A stretch of 64,000 bases of DNA from Polyodon spathula (lineage: Eukaryota > Chordata > Actinopteri > Acipenseriformes > Polyodontidae): positions 1,472,835 to 1,536,834 of the forward strand of contig NC_054555.1 of the NCBI RefSeq assembly GCF_017654505.1, written 5' to 3'. The notes under the pieces were generated by a model that was not told where the DNA came from, did no database searches, and saw only the letters and a list, made by a program, of their open reading frames with translations. How positions within the stretch are numbered: position 1 is the first letter of the stretch; each line of letters begins with the position of its first letter. Both the position numbers and the translations under genes were made by a program. Below are positions 12,801 through 33,590 of the stretch, one piece after another.

Positions 12801-14540
12801 ATAAAATACAGGGCAGTGATATCTCTTTGAGTGGCTGATCCGTTTAAATATAGAAACACTACAAATCCAGGCATTTTACCACTTTAAAAGTTGAGAATCC
12901 AGTTAAGAGACCCACACAGACTGCTACAGACATTCATCCCCATCTTTTACAGATTTAAATGGTATCATATTTGCCACTGTTTAGATCACCTGATCAGACC
13001 ACTATGTGTTTTGATATGTTCGATGGACTCCTGTCTGTGTTTAATATGTCTGAAGGAGTCCTGGCTGTGTTTGATATGTCTGAAGGAGTTCTGGCTGTGA
13101 CCCAGGCATTGCCATCTTATCAACCGGCACGCAAGGGTTCTGCAGGGCCACAGCGCTGAAAACGTTCTGTTGGTCGTACTTTTGCACATTTCAATGGCAT
13201 TGTGAGGGGTGAAAGGAGACCTGGGTTAGGGTTAGGGATAGGGTCCTCAGTCGCTACAGTCCTGGCCTCACCTCCCTAGTAGCTCCTTCTTAATCCAGTA
13301 CGGTTGATTCTAATGGCTCCCTGGCCTCTCTGGGATCAGTGAGCATGTTTGGGTCCTCCTTGCCAGTCCTGTCAATCCTTACAGAAGCTAATGAGATCAT
13401 GTGAAGCAGCTGCAGCGTCAGACCCTGACACGGGACATGCAGGCATTCCCTTCCAGTGCTTCTGCAGCACCAGCCCTCTCCATCACTGCATTGTCACACC
13501 AGCTCCTCTAATTATTAACATCAACAGAGAACAATAGCTCTGAACTAACAAGCCACGCTGTTAATGTGCCACCTAGTACACCCACCCCCCACCTCACCTC
13601 ACATTCACACAACTGCATACCCTTCCAAAGACCTAGAACTTTAACTGGAGATCTTTACTTTCATTGTATGCAGAAGCAGCTCTAGAGTCAGGGTAGAGAG
13701 TGCTAAACCTAGTCCTGAACTGAGGAACCGTTTCAGGTGCTTCACGATCCAAGAGAACACTTTCTATTTAACAGTTTAAAAAACTGGCAAGAACCCACTA
13801 AAGCACCCTTAATAATGCCTGTGAATTGAGACCCAGTTATTTCAAGGGTACAGCCCACTGTGTGAAAGCCATGGTGTCCATCATTCTAGCAACTAGACAC
13901 CTCCCCTGTGCATACTTCTCAACTGACCCCCCCCAGACCGGAGGAGACTCTTAATAATACCGCGCCTCAGTATCTAACATGAACGTCAAAGCTTTCACAA
14001 TCAAACAACTCTGACAAAGGGCTCGATTCGATAAAAGATAAGATAATGTGCAGGGGTGCATCTGCTTATCTCAGGGGTTGCTTTCTCAGAGTTACAAATG
14101 TTTATTCTTCATTTACTCTTCAGGGGATAGAAGGTGAGAGATTTACAAATGACGGCAGATAAGATGTTTCAATCAGATCCATTTTTGTCTTTCTATCAAG
14201 GATAGGTACAGTAGATTAGGAAAACAAAATGTTATCAGAACCTCGTCATTATTAGGTCTGCAGGTCCAAAAGGATTCAATTTAAATAGATATTGGTGCCC
14301 CACTGGACTGCATTGGAAATCTATGGCCATTATTTGGCAGTATGTAAATGTCCTTCATTCACAGCCCTCCCTCTGACCCAATCACATTGGCTATGCTTTT
14401 ACCGTGGGAGACTTTAATAAGGGTATACAGTGGTTATGGCTATAAACCAGTTTTTGTTTGTGTATAGTAAATACAGAATCTGTATTACATGTTATAGAAA
14501 TATGTTTTAAATAAATAACGCAACTCCTATTCCTCCCCCA
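9830..14540. other. Intergenic region, mostly unique sequence
   Basis: No gene recognised. It carries a LINE-like 3' tail (listed separately) and a short direct repeat near 13017-13095 in which a 'ggctgtgtttgatatgtc' motif recurs. The rest is AT-rich single-copy-looking sequence. Confidence 0.55.
12640..12810 (+). mobile_element. LINE 3' tail fragment
   Basis: The segment ends with 'aagagattgaaatctc' and then 'ctggttaaataaaggtt' followed by repeats of aaataaat. This combination is a common 3' end of fish non-LTR retrotransposons. No reverse transcriptase frame is present, so this is a 5'-truncated copy. Confidence 0.55.

Positions 14541-14541
<1 letters not shown>

Positions 14542-14632
<91 letters not shown>
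14542..14632. repeat. (AC)n microsatellite
   Basis: About 45 uninterrupted AC dinucleotides. Confidence 0.97.
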
Positions 14633-14633
<1 letters not shown>

Positions 14634-15587
14634 CAAGCTCCCTCATTGACTCACACAGTATCTTCTCTTTTGTTTAAATGCTAGCCCATCTGCAGCCCAT
14701 TAACACAACAATTAGATAGAATAATGCTGTACCAATACAGCCTTCTTCTCATAACAGAGCTGTTTGGACAGCTCAGATAAAATGAAGACGCTGGATTTCT
14801 CACAGAGACTCTCGTTAGATTTTGATTGCTTTCTTAAGCTGAAATCTGTACGGCGCACCAAAGTTCAGTTAAATATACCAGATACAGTATACCGGACCAT
14901 AACAAACCACAAATAGGGACGCACTGAGATAAAGCTTTAGCACACTTTACAGACATTTCAAAATCCAAGACTTCTGAAGCTTCTCTAAATCTATGGTGAC
15001 TGCATTCTGAGTTCTACGTTGGCCAGCGTTTCTTTTATTCTTTTTGTTTGCCTGTTTACAAATGTGTGTTTTATTACATGATACAGCTTTATTACGGATA
15101 TTTCCTACAAACAGGTTCAAGACTCCAAGATTGCGTAACTTCTCATGCTGCGCTTTATTAACCCTCCAACAGTCCAGGACAGCGACCTGTACATCCAACT
15201 TTATTGAATCTCTCAAGAGACCCTTAAAATGAGAATTATTTAAAGTGCTCAGCTTTGTGCAAAATGGCTCAAATATAAAATGCATGTCCTTTGTATAAAG
15301 CAGAGTGTGCATCGCACACTTAGAGAACAGTAAAGATCCAAAGCTGGTTTAAAAGCTCATTTGATGATCATGAAAATAACTATCTAAAGTTGTGCCTGTA
15401 CTTCGCGCTCTTTAGATTAGGTTTAATGGCGAAATAAAACCTCCAAGTTGCCTGGCAGAAAGAAGAACTGGATGAGATGGAGCCATTGAGAAAGGGGAGA
15501 GTGGGGGGGGGGGGGGGGGTAACAAAGCAGGCACAGATAATAGGCCTTAACGGGGTATTCAGATTGAAGCAGCCGGAACAAAACGTA

Positions 15588-15751
15588 GACCCTTGGATTT
15601 AGGAGTGAGTATGATTGGGGGGCGTGAACAGCATCCTGCGTTAATGCTAGCTGGGCGAACCGAGCTTGCTGGAATTGGGGGAGGGGAGGGGGGTGGCGTT
15701 TTTGAAGAGACAGAATGCTTGCTTGTTTGAAGCGGGATCCACAGAACATGG

Positions 15752-15818
<67 letters not shown>

Positions 15819-16104
15819 GTTTCATTAGTCCCATGTCCTGCAGTGCCCAGGCAGGGCTCACCGAGAATGTAACTGTCTCAGTCTGACACAAATACATTGT
15901 CACACATTGTCCTGCAGCTCAGCCCCAACCTGTTCACTTGGACCCTTGGATTTAGGAGTGAGTATGATTGGGGGGCGTGAACAGCATCCTGCGTTAATGC
16001 TAGCTGGGCGAACCGAGCTTGCTGGAATTGGGGGAGGGGAGGGGGGTGGCGTTTTTGAAGAGACAGAATGCTTGCTTGTTTGAAGCGGGATCCACAGAAC
16101 ATGG

Positions 16105-16155
<51 letters not shown>

Positions 16156-16276
16156 GTTTCATTAGTCCCATGTCCTGCAGTGCCCAGGCAGGGCTCACCG
16201 AGAATGTAACTGTCTCAGTCTGACACAAATACATTGTCACACATTGTCCTGCAGCTCAGCCCCAACCTGTTCACTT
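15588..16276. repeat. Tandem duplication, period 353 bp, containing a (GA)n tract
   Basis: The block starting 'gacccttggatttaggag' at 15588 recurs at 15941 and runs on to about 16276. The two copies look identical outside the internal (GA)n run, which is longer in copy 1 (about 15772-15814) than in copy 2 (about 16120-16152). Minus-strand frames with long Ser-Leu runs across it are microsatellite artefacts. Either a very recent duplication or two haplotypes joined in the assembly. Confidence 0.92.
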
Positions 16277-16313
16277 CCAGCCCTGTGCAGAAACACTTCC
16301 CTCACTGAGATGC

Positions 16314-16463
16314 ACCAGTGTGTGGCGCAGTTGGCTACGCACAAATCCTTCAGCTTTGGAGGCCTAGGTTCAAATCTGGTTTAACCCTATGGAGCGTACT
16401 TCAAAACTAAAACAGTCAACTTGATCAAAATCATCCAGGTCATTGTTTTAAAAAAAAAAAAAG
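16314..16463 (+). mobile_element. tRNA-derived SINE with A box, B box and A-tail
   Basis: 'tggcgcagttggc' at 16322 fits an A box and 'aggttcaaatctgg' at 16367 fits a B box, 46 bp apart as in tRNA genes. About 70 bp of unrelated body follow, ending in an A run at 16449-16462. The head does not fold into a complete tRNA acceptor stem by eye, so a SINE is more likely than a tRNA gene. Confidence 0.6.
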
Positions 16464-16875
16464 ATGTGTTAAATATTAGCACCTGTGCATCAACACCTGT
16501 CTGCCTGTAGCCAATGATTATTGCTACTCCTAACCCTCTAGAGCTAGCAGCTGATCATATTAGTATACTTCCCTACCAATGCAGTCACTGTATTATCAGA
16601 ATACAGCATCTCTGTGATTCTGTGACTTCATTTAGAAAGGTTCACACTCCCAAGATAACCTATCTGAAGGGATTTCACTCACCTGGCTCTCAGCAGTAAG
16701 TGTGTGTGCTTTCTTATCTGTCCGTATCTGTATGCGTTTCATTTGATCCAGTGGAACGGATAAATACCCTAAATTAATCAGGATGGTGTGACAATGAAGC
16801 TGCCCCCAGTAAACTGCTGCCTGGTGTGTACTCAGCTGGGGAGAGTTTGACTTGAGGACAAGAAGGGGATAACCT

Positions 16876-17225
16876 GGATGAGATGAGACGAGATGAGATG
16901 AGATTGGATGAGATTGGATGAGATGAGATGAGATGAGATGAGACTGGAGGAGATGAAACGAGACGAGACAGGATGGGACGGGATGAGACGAGACGGGATG
17001 GGACGGGACGAAACGAGACGAGACGAGACGAGATGAGATGGTATGAGATGAGATGAGATGAGATGAAACGAGACAGGATGGGACGAGATGGGACAAGAAG
17101 AGATGGGATGGGATGGGATGAGACGAGACGAGATGGTATGAGATGAGATGAGATGAAATGAGACGAGACGAGACGAGACGAGATGGTATGAGATGAGATG
17201 AGATGAGACGAGATGAGATCGGATG
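16876..17225. repeat. Degenerate pentamer array (GATGA/GACGA type)
   Basis: About 70 tandem pentamers in which nearly all variation is C/T or A/G, interchanging gatga, gacga, gggat and gacag. On the minus strand it reads as a long Ser-His-Leu-Ile frame in more than one phase, which is a by-product of the five-base period and not a protein. Confidence 0.92.
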
Positions 17226-18009
17226 GGTGATTGCTTCTTCAATACAGAGCATCGCTAATCAATTTCAGCTTAATGAGACAATATCAGAGAAAGAAGCCTT
17301 ACTATTGTATCACCAGCTCAACCCTCTCATCTGTTGCCTCCATTTATGGCCAACTTAAATTAACAGTATTGATTCGATCTGGAGTAATTGTCTTCAGGAT
17401 CTGGATGGAGGTTTAATTGGTTCAATTAAACAATTTAGAGCAGGATTGGAAAAAAGACCAGGCCAGCTTTGGACACCCCTGGTTTAGAGGCGCAGTCAAT
17501 CCGAACACACAGAAACACATTTGTGCGTATTGTTATTTGTTTCTAATAAGCAGTCACATGTCTGAAGCACACGTCACCGCAGCACAAACTGTGCAAGCAT
17601 TGCTCTGGTGCAAAGGGTAATTAAAACAAGGGCCAGGTTCGATAGTCCACATAAAGTTTACACACATCTGAAGGGTTGTTTTGTATTATTATTATGCTCA
17701 CAATCACAGTATAAACTTCACACTCTCTGCAGGATCATTTAGCCTTTGTCCCTTTGCATAATGAGGGTAGAGAGGTGGGGCTGAGTGAAGGAGGGAATGG
17801 TCCTTCCAATCAAAACCATGCACAAGATGAAGCGACTCTAACATCGAGGCAAACAGAAAGAAATTCCAGAATATAGTCCTCGAAAAAATTGAAGAATTTC
17901 CAATAGAACTCAAGACAACATTATATTGCATTAAACAGCTTTTCATTGGAACAGTTCTAATATTTGCACAGTCTTAACAAGGTGATGAGTAGGCAAAGGT
18001 GCACAGACA

Positions 18010-18181
18010 CGCTTATAAAAGCTTCCCCTAGTAAAAGCACAGCAAAGTGTAATAGAGCACAGTGAAAGTACAATGAAGCATAGGGAAGCATGAAGTGTGG
18101 TAAGGCATATTACCATTGGAAAAGCATGGGACAAACTGCAAAAATACCATGCAAAAATACCGTGGTAAACCTTTATAAGAG
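18010..18181. mobile_element. Fold-back repeat, family 2, copy 2
   Basis: Begins 'gcttataaaagc' and ends 'aaacctttataag', inverted ends around an interior rich in 'agcacagcaaagtg', 'aagcatggga' and 'aaaataccatgcaaaa'. The interior order matches 800-990. A non-autonomous DNA element is likely. Confidence 0.5.
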
Positions 18182-19390
18182 TACTGCATAAAGCTTCGAG
18201 GCTAAGAATTATTTTTGTGTTTCCTAGTTTTCAAACAGACATGTTTTTAACTAAGTGTGCAGCATGCATGCGTTATATAAAGTAGAAGCACATACTGTTG
18301 TATATATCAAGCCGGTTTATGTACAGACCATTAAACAGGCACAATGTGTTCATTGGAATCATATCCTGACGTCATTGTTTCTAATAGGCACCACCAAGAA
18401 AGATATTATCTTTGTCTCAACCATAAAATAATTGTTAGTGACATGGTGTCTAACTTGTTTAAAAGTGATGAGGGAACACTGCTGGTTTGAGGCTGCTTGC
18501 ACTGCACCCCCACCCTCCGAGCGAGGGGGCGGGGGTCGGCTTTGTTTTGTGTGTTTATTTATCCAAGCAGATTTGAGTAGAGTGGTAGCTCTGTAAAGCA
18601 GCGGCCAAGGAACTCCAGTGTACAACAGCATGCCATATGGAATACTGTGGGGACTATACAAATGTGCTTGTGTGCTTTTTGGCCTCTAACCTACTACAGT
18701 GTTTTATTTTTGTAAGTGCATTATAGAACCGCAGTGTCCATGCTCTGTAGTAGCAGCGCACAACTGCATTGCAGCAAGCATGAGTGGCCCATTGATAAGA
18801 ATATATGCAGAATTTAAAAAGCATAAGCCATTGACATTGATTTTACATTGAGTTTATTTTATTTGCCTGTCTGGGTTTGCCTGTCTATATTTACAGGCGG
18901 CACCAGCTGGCCAGTAATGTTGCAGAAGGGTCTTGTGAAGAATTAGGTTGTTGTTGTTTCTGTGGGCTCAGCCAGTCATTCAGCTTTATCTCGTTTGCTG
19001 GTTATTGTTGCAAGAAGCTGGACTCACTTCCACATGCTTATATCTGAGAGGAAATGTGTCTCCAAAGAAGGGTACTGATTGGCTGCTCAAGCGATATTGT
19101 AATTAAGCATGTCAGGTTCATTCTCAATTCATGTGTTTACTGAAGTACTTGCGTGGGTACCAGGCACAGATTGGGCTCTATCATTTCATCCCGCTGATAA
19201 GATACACTTCAGAATAAACAGAATAGTTCAATGATTAGCAATCTGAGTTACATTTTTCAATAGGCTATAGACAGGGTGGGATCACTGTGAACTAATCAAA
19301 GTGATCAAAGCGCATTAAACACGTTTCACAATCTGCCTCTGACGACATCCTCACATGAAAAGAATGAATTCACAGGTTTGTATGCAGATT

Positions 19391-19437
<47 letters not shown>

Positions 19438-19608
19438 CTATATATATAGTAGATAGATATATATATGCATAATATACTACCTAAATATGTATGTGTGTGT
19501 GTGTGTACTATACACTATGATATGATACAAATAGTTTAAAATTAAAGGATATTTCCTATTTCGGTTTACAGAAACGTTGTGGTTTTTGCAACAAAAACAG
19601 GATTAATG

Positions 19609-19745
19609 ATCTGTCCTTCGGATGAGACGTAAAACCGAGGTGCTATTGTAAGTGACTCTGCAATAGCGGTTGTGATGCATAGTTCACCCCCTAGTCTCTG
19701 TAAGTCGCTTTGGATAAAAACGTCTGCTAAATGACTAAATAATAA
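19609..19745 (+). mobile_element. SINE/LINE 3' tail ('cgctttggataaaa' type)
   Basis: 'ccttcggatgagacgtaaa' is followed by 'gtaagtcgctttggataaaa' and 'cgtctgctaaatgac', a 3' tail shared by many fish SINEs and their partner LINEs. The adjacent (AAT)n tract at 19752-19794 is the usual tail-associated microsatellite. Confidence 0.65.
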
Positions 19746-19749
19746 AATA

Positions 19750-19795
<46 letters not shown>

Positions 19796-20644
19796 TAACA
19801 ATAATAAACTGTATAAGTCTACCATTCTTTCCCTTCGCAAAGAATTATTTGCATTTCGCATCATGTTCCTCAATGTTAATGCATTCTATTTGGCAGATAT
19901 TTTGCCATTGGTTATATTTCAATAAACGGGATAGTGTTCAAACTACACAACGGCATCCATAGTTCAAATACAACAACGGATAGTCCTGCCAGTATAACGT
20001 GTTCATATTGAGCAGACCTTTCTGGAAAGAATGTGTATGGGGATACTATTTGGTTGCACAACTTGAAAATTGATATATATAATATATAATATATATATAC
20101 CATATATATATATATATATATATATATACACCACTGTGTTTTTGTAGAGATTCTTCATTATTAAAAAGTTTATACAGGCATGAATTAGTTCATTAATATC
20201 AATATAAAGCATCGGCTAACAGACGGTTAATTCCAGTGTGAATGGGGCTGATTGTACAGAGGTACATTTAGAGAGGGGGGTGGAGGGTAGAAGGATTTGG
20301 CTCTAGGGGGAGTGGCTGTGACCAGACCCCCTCCTGTCGTTCTCGCTCTTTATAGCCTATTGTTGTTGCGCTTCTACTCATAGTTACAGCAAGAACGGCG
20401 GAGCTGTGTAACCGGAGAGTCGCTAATTGAGATTTACAAATACTCCAGTTTCCTTGAGGGCAAACCATTAGAGAAGCGGCAGTGCATCAGAGAAGGAAGC
20501 GTGTACAGATAGCGCTACAAATATAATAATAAAAAAAAAAAAAAAAACTTTTTTTTTAACAAATAACGAGGTATATACAGATTAGCATAGCAACACCAAA
20601 CGGAGCACTTTCTCCTTTATAAACGGAACGAGGGTTGTCTTTTT

Positions 20645-21079
20645 ATTTTTTACTTACATTAGACTACAAAGAAGTCTGAAATTAAGAAGAAGCGAAGTCC
20701 ATGCGCTATTAGCATAAGTGGACATTCGCTGGACTTCGCGGAGACAAGTTAATACTATCAACCCACCGCTCTTCTCGGGACTGGAGACGCCACCAAGCCG
20801 AGCAGCGACCTATTGCAGTGGATATCTGTATTAAACTCGACCCGCGGCGCGGAGCTCTCCTCTCCGTGGGACACTTATTTATTTTTTGTTTGAACACAAA
20901 TAACAACAAAGAAAGGATTGTGGAGAAAATACGAATGCTGTGGGAATAGGTAGAGTACCAGCGAAGGAACCGTCTCCCAGAGATTAAATGGAGAAACCAA
21001 CTTGTGTACTTTAAAGAAACGCTATTCAGGATTTACCCTCAGAGCAATTTGGAGACCAGCATCAGGGAGTATCATAACG
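20645..21079 (+). other. FGFR4: FGFR4 5' non-coding exon 1 with putative promoter just upstream
   Basis: A CpG-richer stretch around 20740-20880 is followed by a strong donor, 'ataacg|gtaagg', at 21079/21080. A TATA-like 'ctttataaac' at 20615 would place transcription start near 20645. No ATG opens a long frame here, and the next exon carries the start codon, so this is 5' UTR. The exact start is a guess; the donor is clear. Confidence 0.55.
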
Positions 21080-21627
21080 GTAAGGACACTATCATCTCGC
21101 CTTAATCGAGAGCATTGTTTCGATTTATAGTAATACACAAATATATGTCGGCTATGGTATCTCTTTGGTTTGTTATATTTAAAACATTTTGAATTGGTGG
21201 CGGTAATAGATTTAATAATACTGCATATTAAAGTTTTTAAGAAGCAGATCCAGTTAAATGTTCCTGAAGACCGTGTTTAATTGTGCGCGGGTTCATGTTT
21301 AATTGTAGGTCTTCTTGGCAGTTTGGAGCGGGGTCTCAAGTGACTCGGCTAATTACGGATTTTCAATGAATTCAGGAGAGTCCCGATACTGTATAGTCTA
21401 GGGCCGCGTCCAGAAGCCGCACCGACTGGACAGGGCATCGCGGAGATAGTCTGTTCCTTTTTGATCTGATACCTACCGTCTCAGCAAGAGCAGAATCGGA
21501 TAGGTTCCATAGTTGTGCATAATAATATTAGTCGTAGTAGTGTTATGTCCGGTACTATGACAACTCTAAATAAATATTCTCCAATTTGTATTCCAGAAGT
21601 GGTGTGCATGTATGCATGATGTGTATA

Positions 21628-21679
<52 letters not shown>

Positions 21680-22960
21680 GTTGTTGTTGTTGTTTCCAAG
21701 ATAACGTAGCACCCTTTCAGCATCAATAGGTCATTTTCAAAGATTCTTTTTTTTTTTTTTCTTCTGAAGTGTTACTCATTCACAGATAACCCCACACCCT
21801 AATCACATGCACACACATATATGAATGGATAGCCAGCGGATAATAATACGTTCAGTGGGTGATTGATTAATACGGAGATTAACAGTGTAGCGGCGGAGTC
21901 ACAAGGACGAAGATGCTCGCATTATCTGAGATGTTTGCATTGAGTTAAACTTTAACCAGCGCTACCGTAGTAAAAGCTAATGACAAAACTGTTGTATATT
22001 ATTTTAAACGGGGAAAAAATCTGTGGGAATTGTACGTTTGGCTATTGCCGGCTTTTTTTTTTTTTTTAGCAGCAGTTTATTTCAATGAATTTATTTTACA
22101 GTGGTGTATGTTTGTTAAATTCAAACTATAGATCCATAATAGAAGAATGCAATTCACAGTTGTTCAGTTAGACATCCTTTTTGTAACCGGGAAAATGTGC
22201 GTAAAAAGTAGATGTGCGTAAAAGTCTAATACCTCCCAGAAAGAGAGCGGTGCTTTGTTTACCTCGGTGGAGCGTGTTGATTATTTAACGCGAGAGATTT
22301 CAGTCTCTGCTAAGCTGCGATTGCTCACCTCTCAAGAGAGACGCTCCTAATTGGGAATAATCGGCGATGACTGTGAGCCCAATCAAACCTGCACGCGTGC
22401 GTTATTAAAAATGTGCTCATTTTTGAAGCGGGATGGGGTTGGCTCAGGTACCTTGTAAAACATAAACCCCGCTACTCGACTGGCGCCTATGCAGAGCTGC
22501 CGTCCCTAAAACAGAATATCAACCATGCAAAAAAAGTTCAAAAAGCAGGTACACGTAGAGCAGCACTGTTCTCATCCCTCCCCCCACCTACCCTTGCCAC
22601 TTGAAGAACGATGTAAACATGCTTATCTTTAAGAGTCACGACGGAGGTTTTGTTGTTTTTTTTTTTTTGGGGGGGGGGGGGCAGTGCTAAGAAGGTAAAA
22701 ATCTCATTTGTTTGGGGTGGGCAGAGAGAAGCAGATGGGGCCTGCCACAGGCTTAGCTCTGTTTGTGCCCGTGTTGTTGCTGAAGGTAGAAGTATGGGGA
22801 AAGGACTTCTAAAAACGAACAGCCGACCCAAACTGACTTTTAATAGCAGCGTGCAAATGCCAAAACTGGAGCGACCTTTTAAAGATAGTGGATTTTTTTT
22901 TTTTTGCAATTGTGCAGTGTACATTAACACATGTATATGCTGCAATACCTATATTAAGCG

Positions 22961-23011
<51 letters not shown>

Positions 23012-23170
23012 CTGTTTCAATAAGGCAGCACTGATGTCATGTTGTTTCTCCTGAAAGCATGTTATGACAACACAAAAACATAGTAAATTGGGGGGTTAAT
23101 TACAGGATACATTGTGTTTTGTTTAAATTCTTCTGGAAGATTTAATATTTATTTTCCATAGGTTTTTCAG
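21080..23170 (+). other. FGFR4: FGFR4 intron 1
   Basis: A 2.1 kb intron between the non-coding exon and the start-codon exon. It holds a (TTA)n tract at 21628-21680, a T/G homopolymer junction at 22655-22681 and (AAT)n at 22967-23011. Exon 2 has two possible acceptors seven to nine bases apart, 'ttccatag' at 23161 and 'tttttcag' at 23170, both in UTR and so without coding effect. Confidence 0.7.
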
Positions 23171-23292
23171 AAGGAGTGCTGGGGTGTGCAGTTAACTGGT
23201 CCATGCTGAGATCCTGCCTGAAGCTAGCTTCCACTGACTGCCTTGGGTAGACCACCTCTCCCCAAGCACCCCTCTCTCCCCTCTGTGGCAAG

Positions 23293-31468
<8,176 letters not shown>

Positions 31469-33590
31469 ATAAGGACCTGAAAATACTGTTTTAATTTTTT
31501 TTTATCTTTAAAAAAAAAAAAAACAACAAACTTTTTTTTTTTTTTTTTTTTTTTTTAAACTGTCTAATGTCTGGTGCAGGGCATTAAATAAGAAAGGTGT
31601 TAGAAGAGGAAGAAGAAGAAGAAGAAGAAGAAGAAGAAGAGAGAAGAAGAAGAAGAAGAAGAAGAAGAAGAAGAAGAAGAAGAAACTAAATAACTTTTAT
31701 CCAAAAACAGACATTTCCAGGACAGAAATGCTGACATTGTTCCACTGGTTGCCATGGTGACACATTCTAAATGGCCAAAGTTTTTCTTTAAAAGCCTTGA
31801 AACAAAAACGGTCTGAAACAGGTAGAGTTCCAAGACCAGTGGCTATTTCATTGGCAGAGGAAGAAAAAAATGAACTATATTTTGATATGAAACACAAGTC
31901 TGCAGCCATTGTGAATTATAAATATATATAGAATATATAGATGAATATTCTCCAATCTGATATTTTAAAAGTTGATCTCAGGACCTCTTGTTATGCATTG
32001 CTATAGTGCCTGACCTCCTGTGAATAATTTAATATAAATATTTTTTATGTACAAATATTATTTTTTTTTTATATATAAATTATTTTCGGATGAGATGATG
32101 AGGTAAAGAAATAATTGGAACTCCTAACAGCATTTTTAATAAGATGAAAATGTTTTAACTATGCATCATAACATAAACAAATACCATACAATTAGCCGCC
32201 TTTGCCAACCAAACAACAAAAGACAAAAAGCAGATTTAGTTTTTTCCATCTTAATGTGCATTAGTGTCCAACATCAAAAGATTGGCCAAAACGTTAGCAA
32301 TAATCGACTGTAAAATCATATACAGTATAGCTGGGAATGTGCCTGGCTTCTACAGTTCACTAAAAATGCATTGCAGATTGAAATGCCGGTTTTCCTTTTT
32401 GGAAGTCCCTTTTTGTTTTCTGTAGTCTTTCACCAGCATGGTTTGCGTTGTGTGTGAACAATGGCTCTGTGCTGGAGTAGCAGAGCTTTAATGGGTGTAA
32501 CTGAATGGCCTGGTGATGCTGAGGCTGATGGTACTTGTATGCTAATCGCACGGCCCTTATTATGTTAATGCCCCCCATTACAGAACCACATCTTTAACAC
32601 ACACATGCTAATGCTGCAAACTGCATTCTGGGAGCTTCCGTTCCTTGAGGCGAAACAGAATCCTGTAAAAGAACTGCTCTGTTAATGCTAAGCACTGAGT
32701 ATCTGATAATGTGTGTGTGTGTTTTAAACTGGGGCTCAGTTGATCTCTCCCATTCAAGCTCTGTGTGTTCAGTATGGTGGCACCCATTCCTGGCTGTATA
32801 GTGCTGGGCATGTAGATCACACTGCACGTGGGTAACGGTTTATTAACAGGAGTAATTGCACACCCGTGCTCCTTTACGAAGTGAAACTGTTTTATAGGAC
32901 GGTGCCATCCTTTACACACTCCTTGTACAAACACTGCATCACTGTGTAAACAACATGGTGAAGCAATATTGTTACTAACTGTAGTCGTTTGCATTTCCTG
33001 CTGGGTTTTTTTTTTCCTTTTGTTTTTATGGATACTCTGTGAAACGCACAGGATGTAAAGGAATTTAATTTATTTCAGCAAAAGAAACAAGCCTCCCTTC
33101 ACCTTTTTAACCTTACGTCTGATTGTTTAGAAATGTATCTTATTTCTAATATTGTTTCAGCCCTGAGATTGTGTGAGATGCTATATATTGTATCTGCATG
33201 TTTACATCTGGATTCTATTGAGACAGGTATTCCAAATCTATATTTCATTTATGAATTCTAAAGTCATGTTAATGTCTGCAATGTTCTCAAAGGTGTTTCA
33301 CTGGGATTTTTTAACATTTTTTATTCATCCTTTTGAGACAATTTTAGACACGACTTTTTGATCTATGGTATATCTAATTTATGGGTTTATATATTAAAAA
33401 AGAACATTTCATAAAATCTATTCTGCAGTGTTCAATTCATGTGCAGCCCCATTGTTTTGTAAAGCACTGTTTGGCCCTGTGGGAGGAGTGGGGTCCAAGG
33501 GCATGCTTGGGTTTGTGAGCCAGAGGGAGAGAGATCTTTTCATCTTTTAGAATGGAATCTGCATCTGTAAGGGATGATTCTAAAAATAAA
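31469..33590 (+). other. FGFR4: FGFR4 3' UTR (end not certain)
   Basis: AT-rich sequence with a facing A run/T run at 31509-31556, an (AGA)n microsatellite at 31603-31684 and several AU-rich stretches. Candidate poly(A) signals are ATTAAA at 33393 and AATAAA at 33585. No other gene is seen. Confidence 0.5.

Larger units (their letters stand above)
17226..20640. other. Upstream flank of FGFR4, no gene recognised
   Basis: Contains a fold-back repeat (18010-18181), a SINE/LINE tail (19609-19745), (AT)n at 19395-19431, (AAT)n at 19752-19794 and (TA)n at 20075-20130. Nothing here reads as conserved coding sequence. Regulatory elements of FGFR4 may lie here, but none is recognisable by eye. Confidence 0.55.

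Noticed and set aside
15666..15903. Glu-Arg or Ser-Leu rich frames around 15.7 and 16.1 kb
   Set aside because: They are translations of (GA)n microsatellite sequence in the duplicated block.
16314..16390. Possible tRNA gene
   Set aside because: A and B boxes are present, but no complete cloverleaf or terminator is visible and an A-tail follows, so a SINE is more likely.
16632..17252. Long minus-strand frames of Ser, His, Leu and Ile repeats
   Set aside because: Produced by the pentamer array in more than one frame; no conserved flanks or splice signals.
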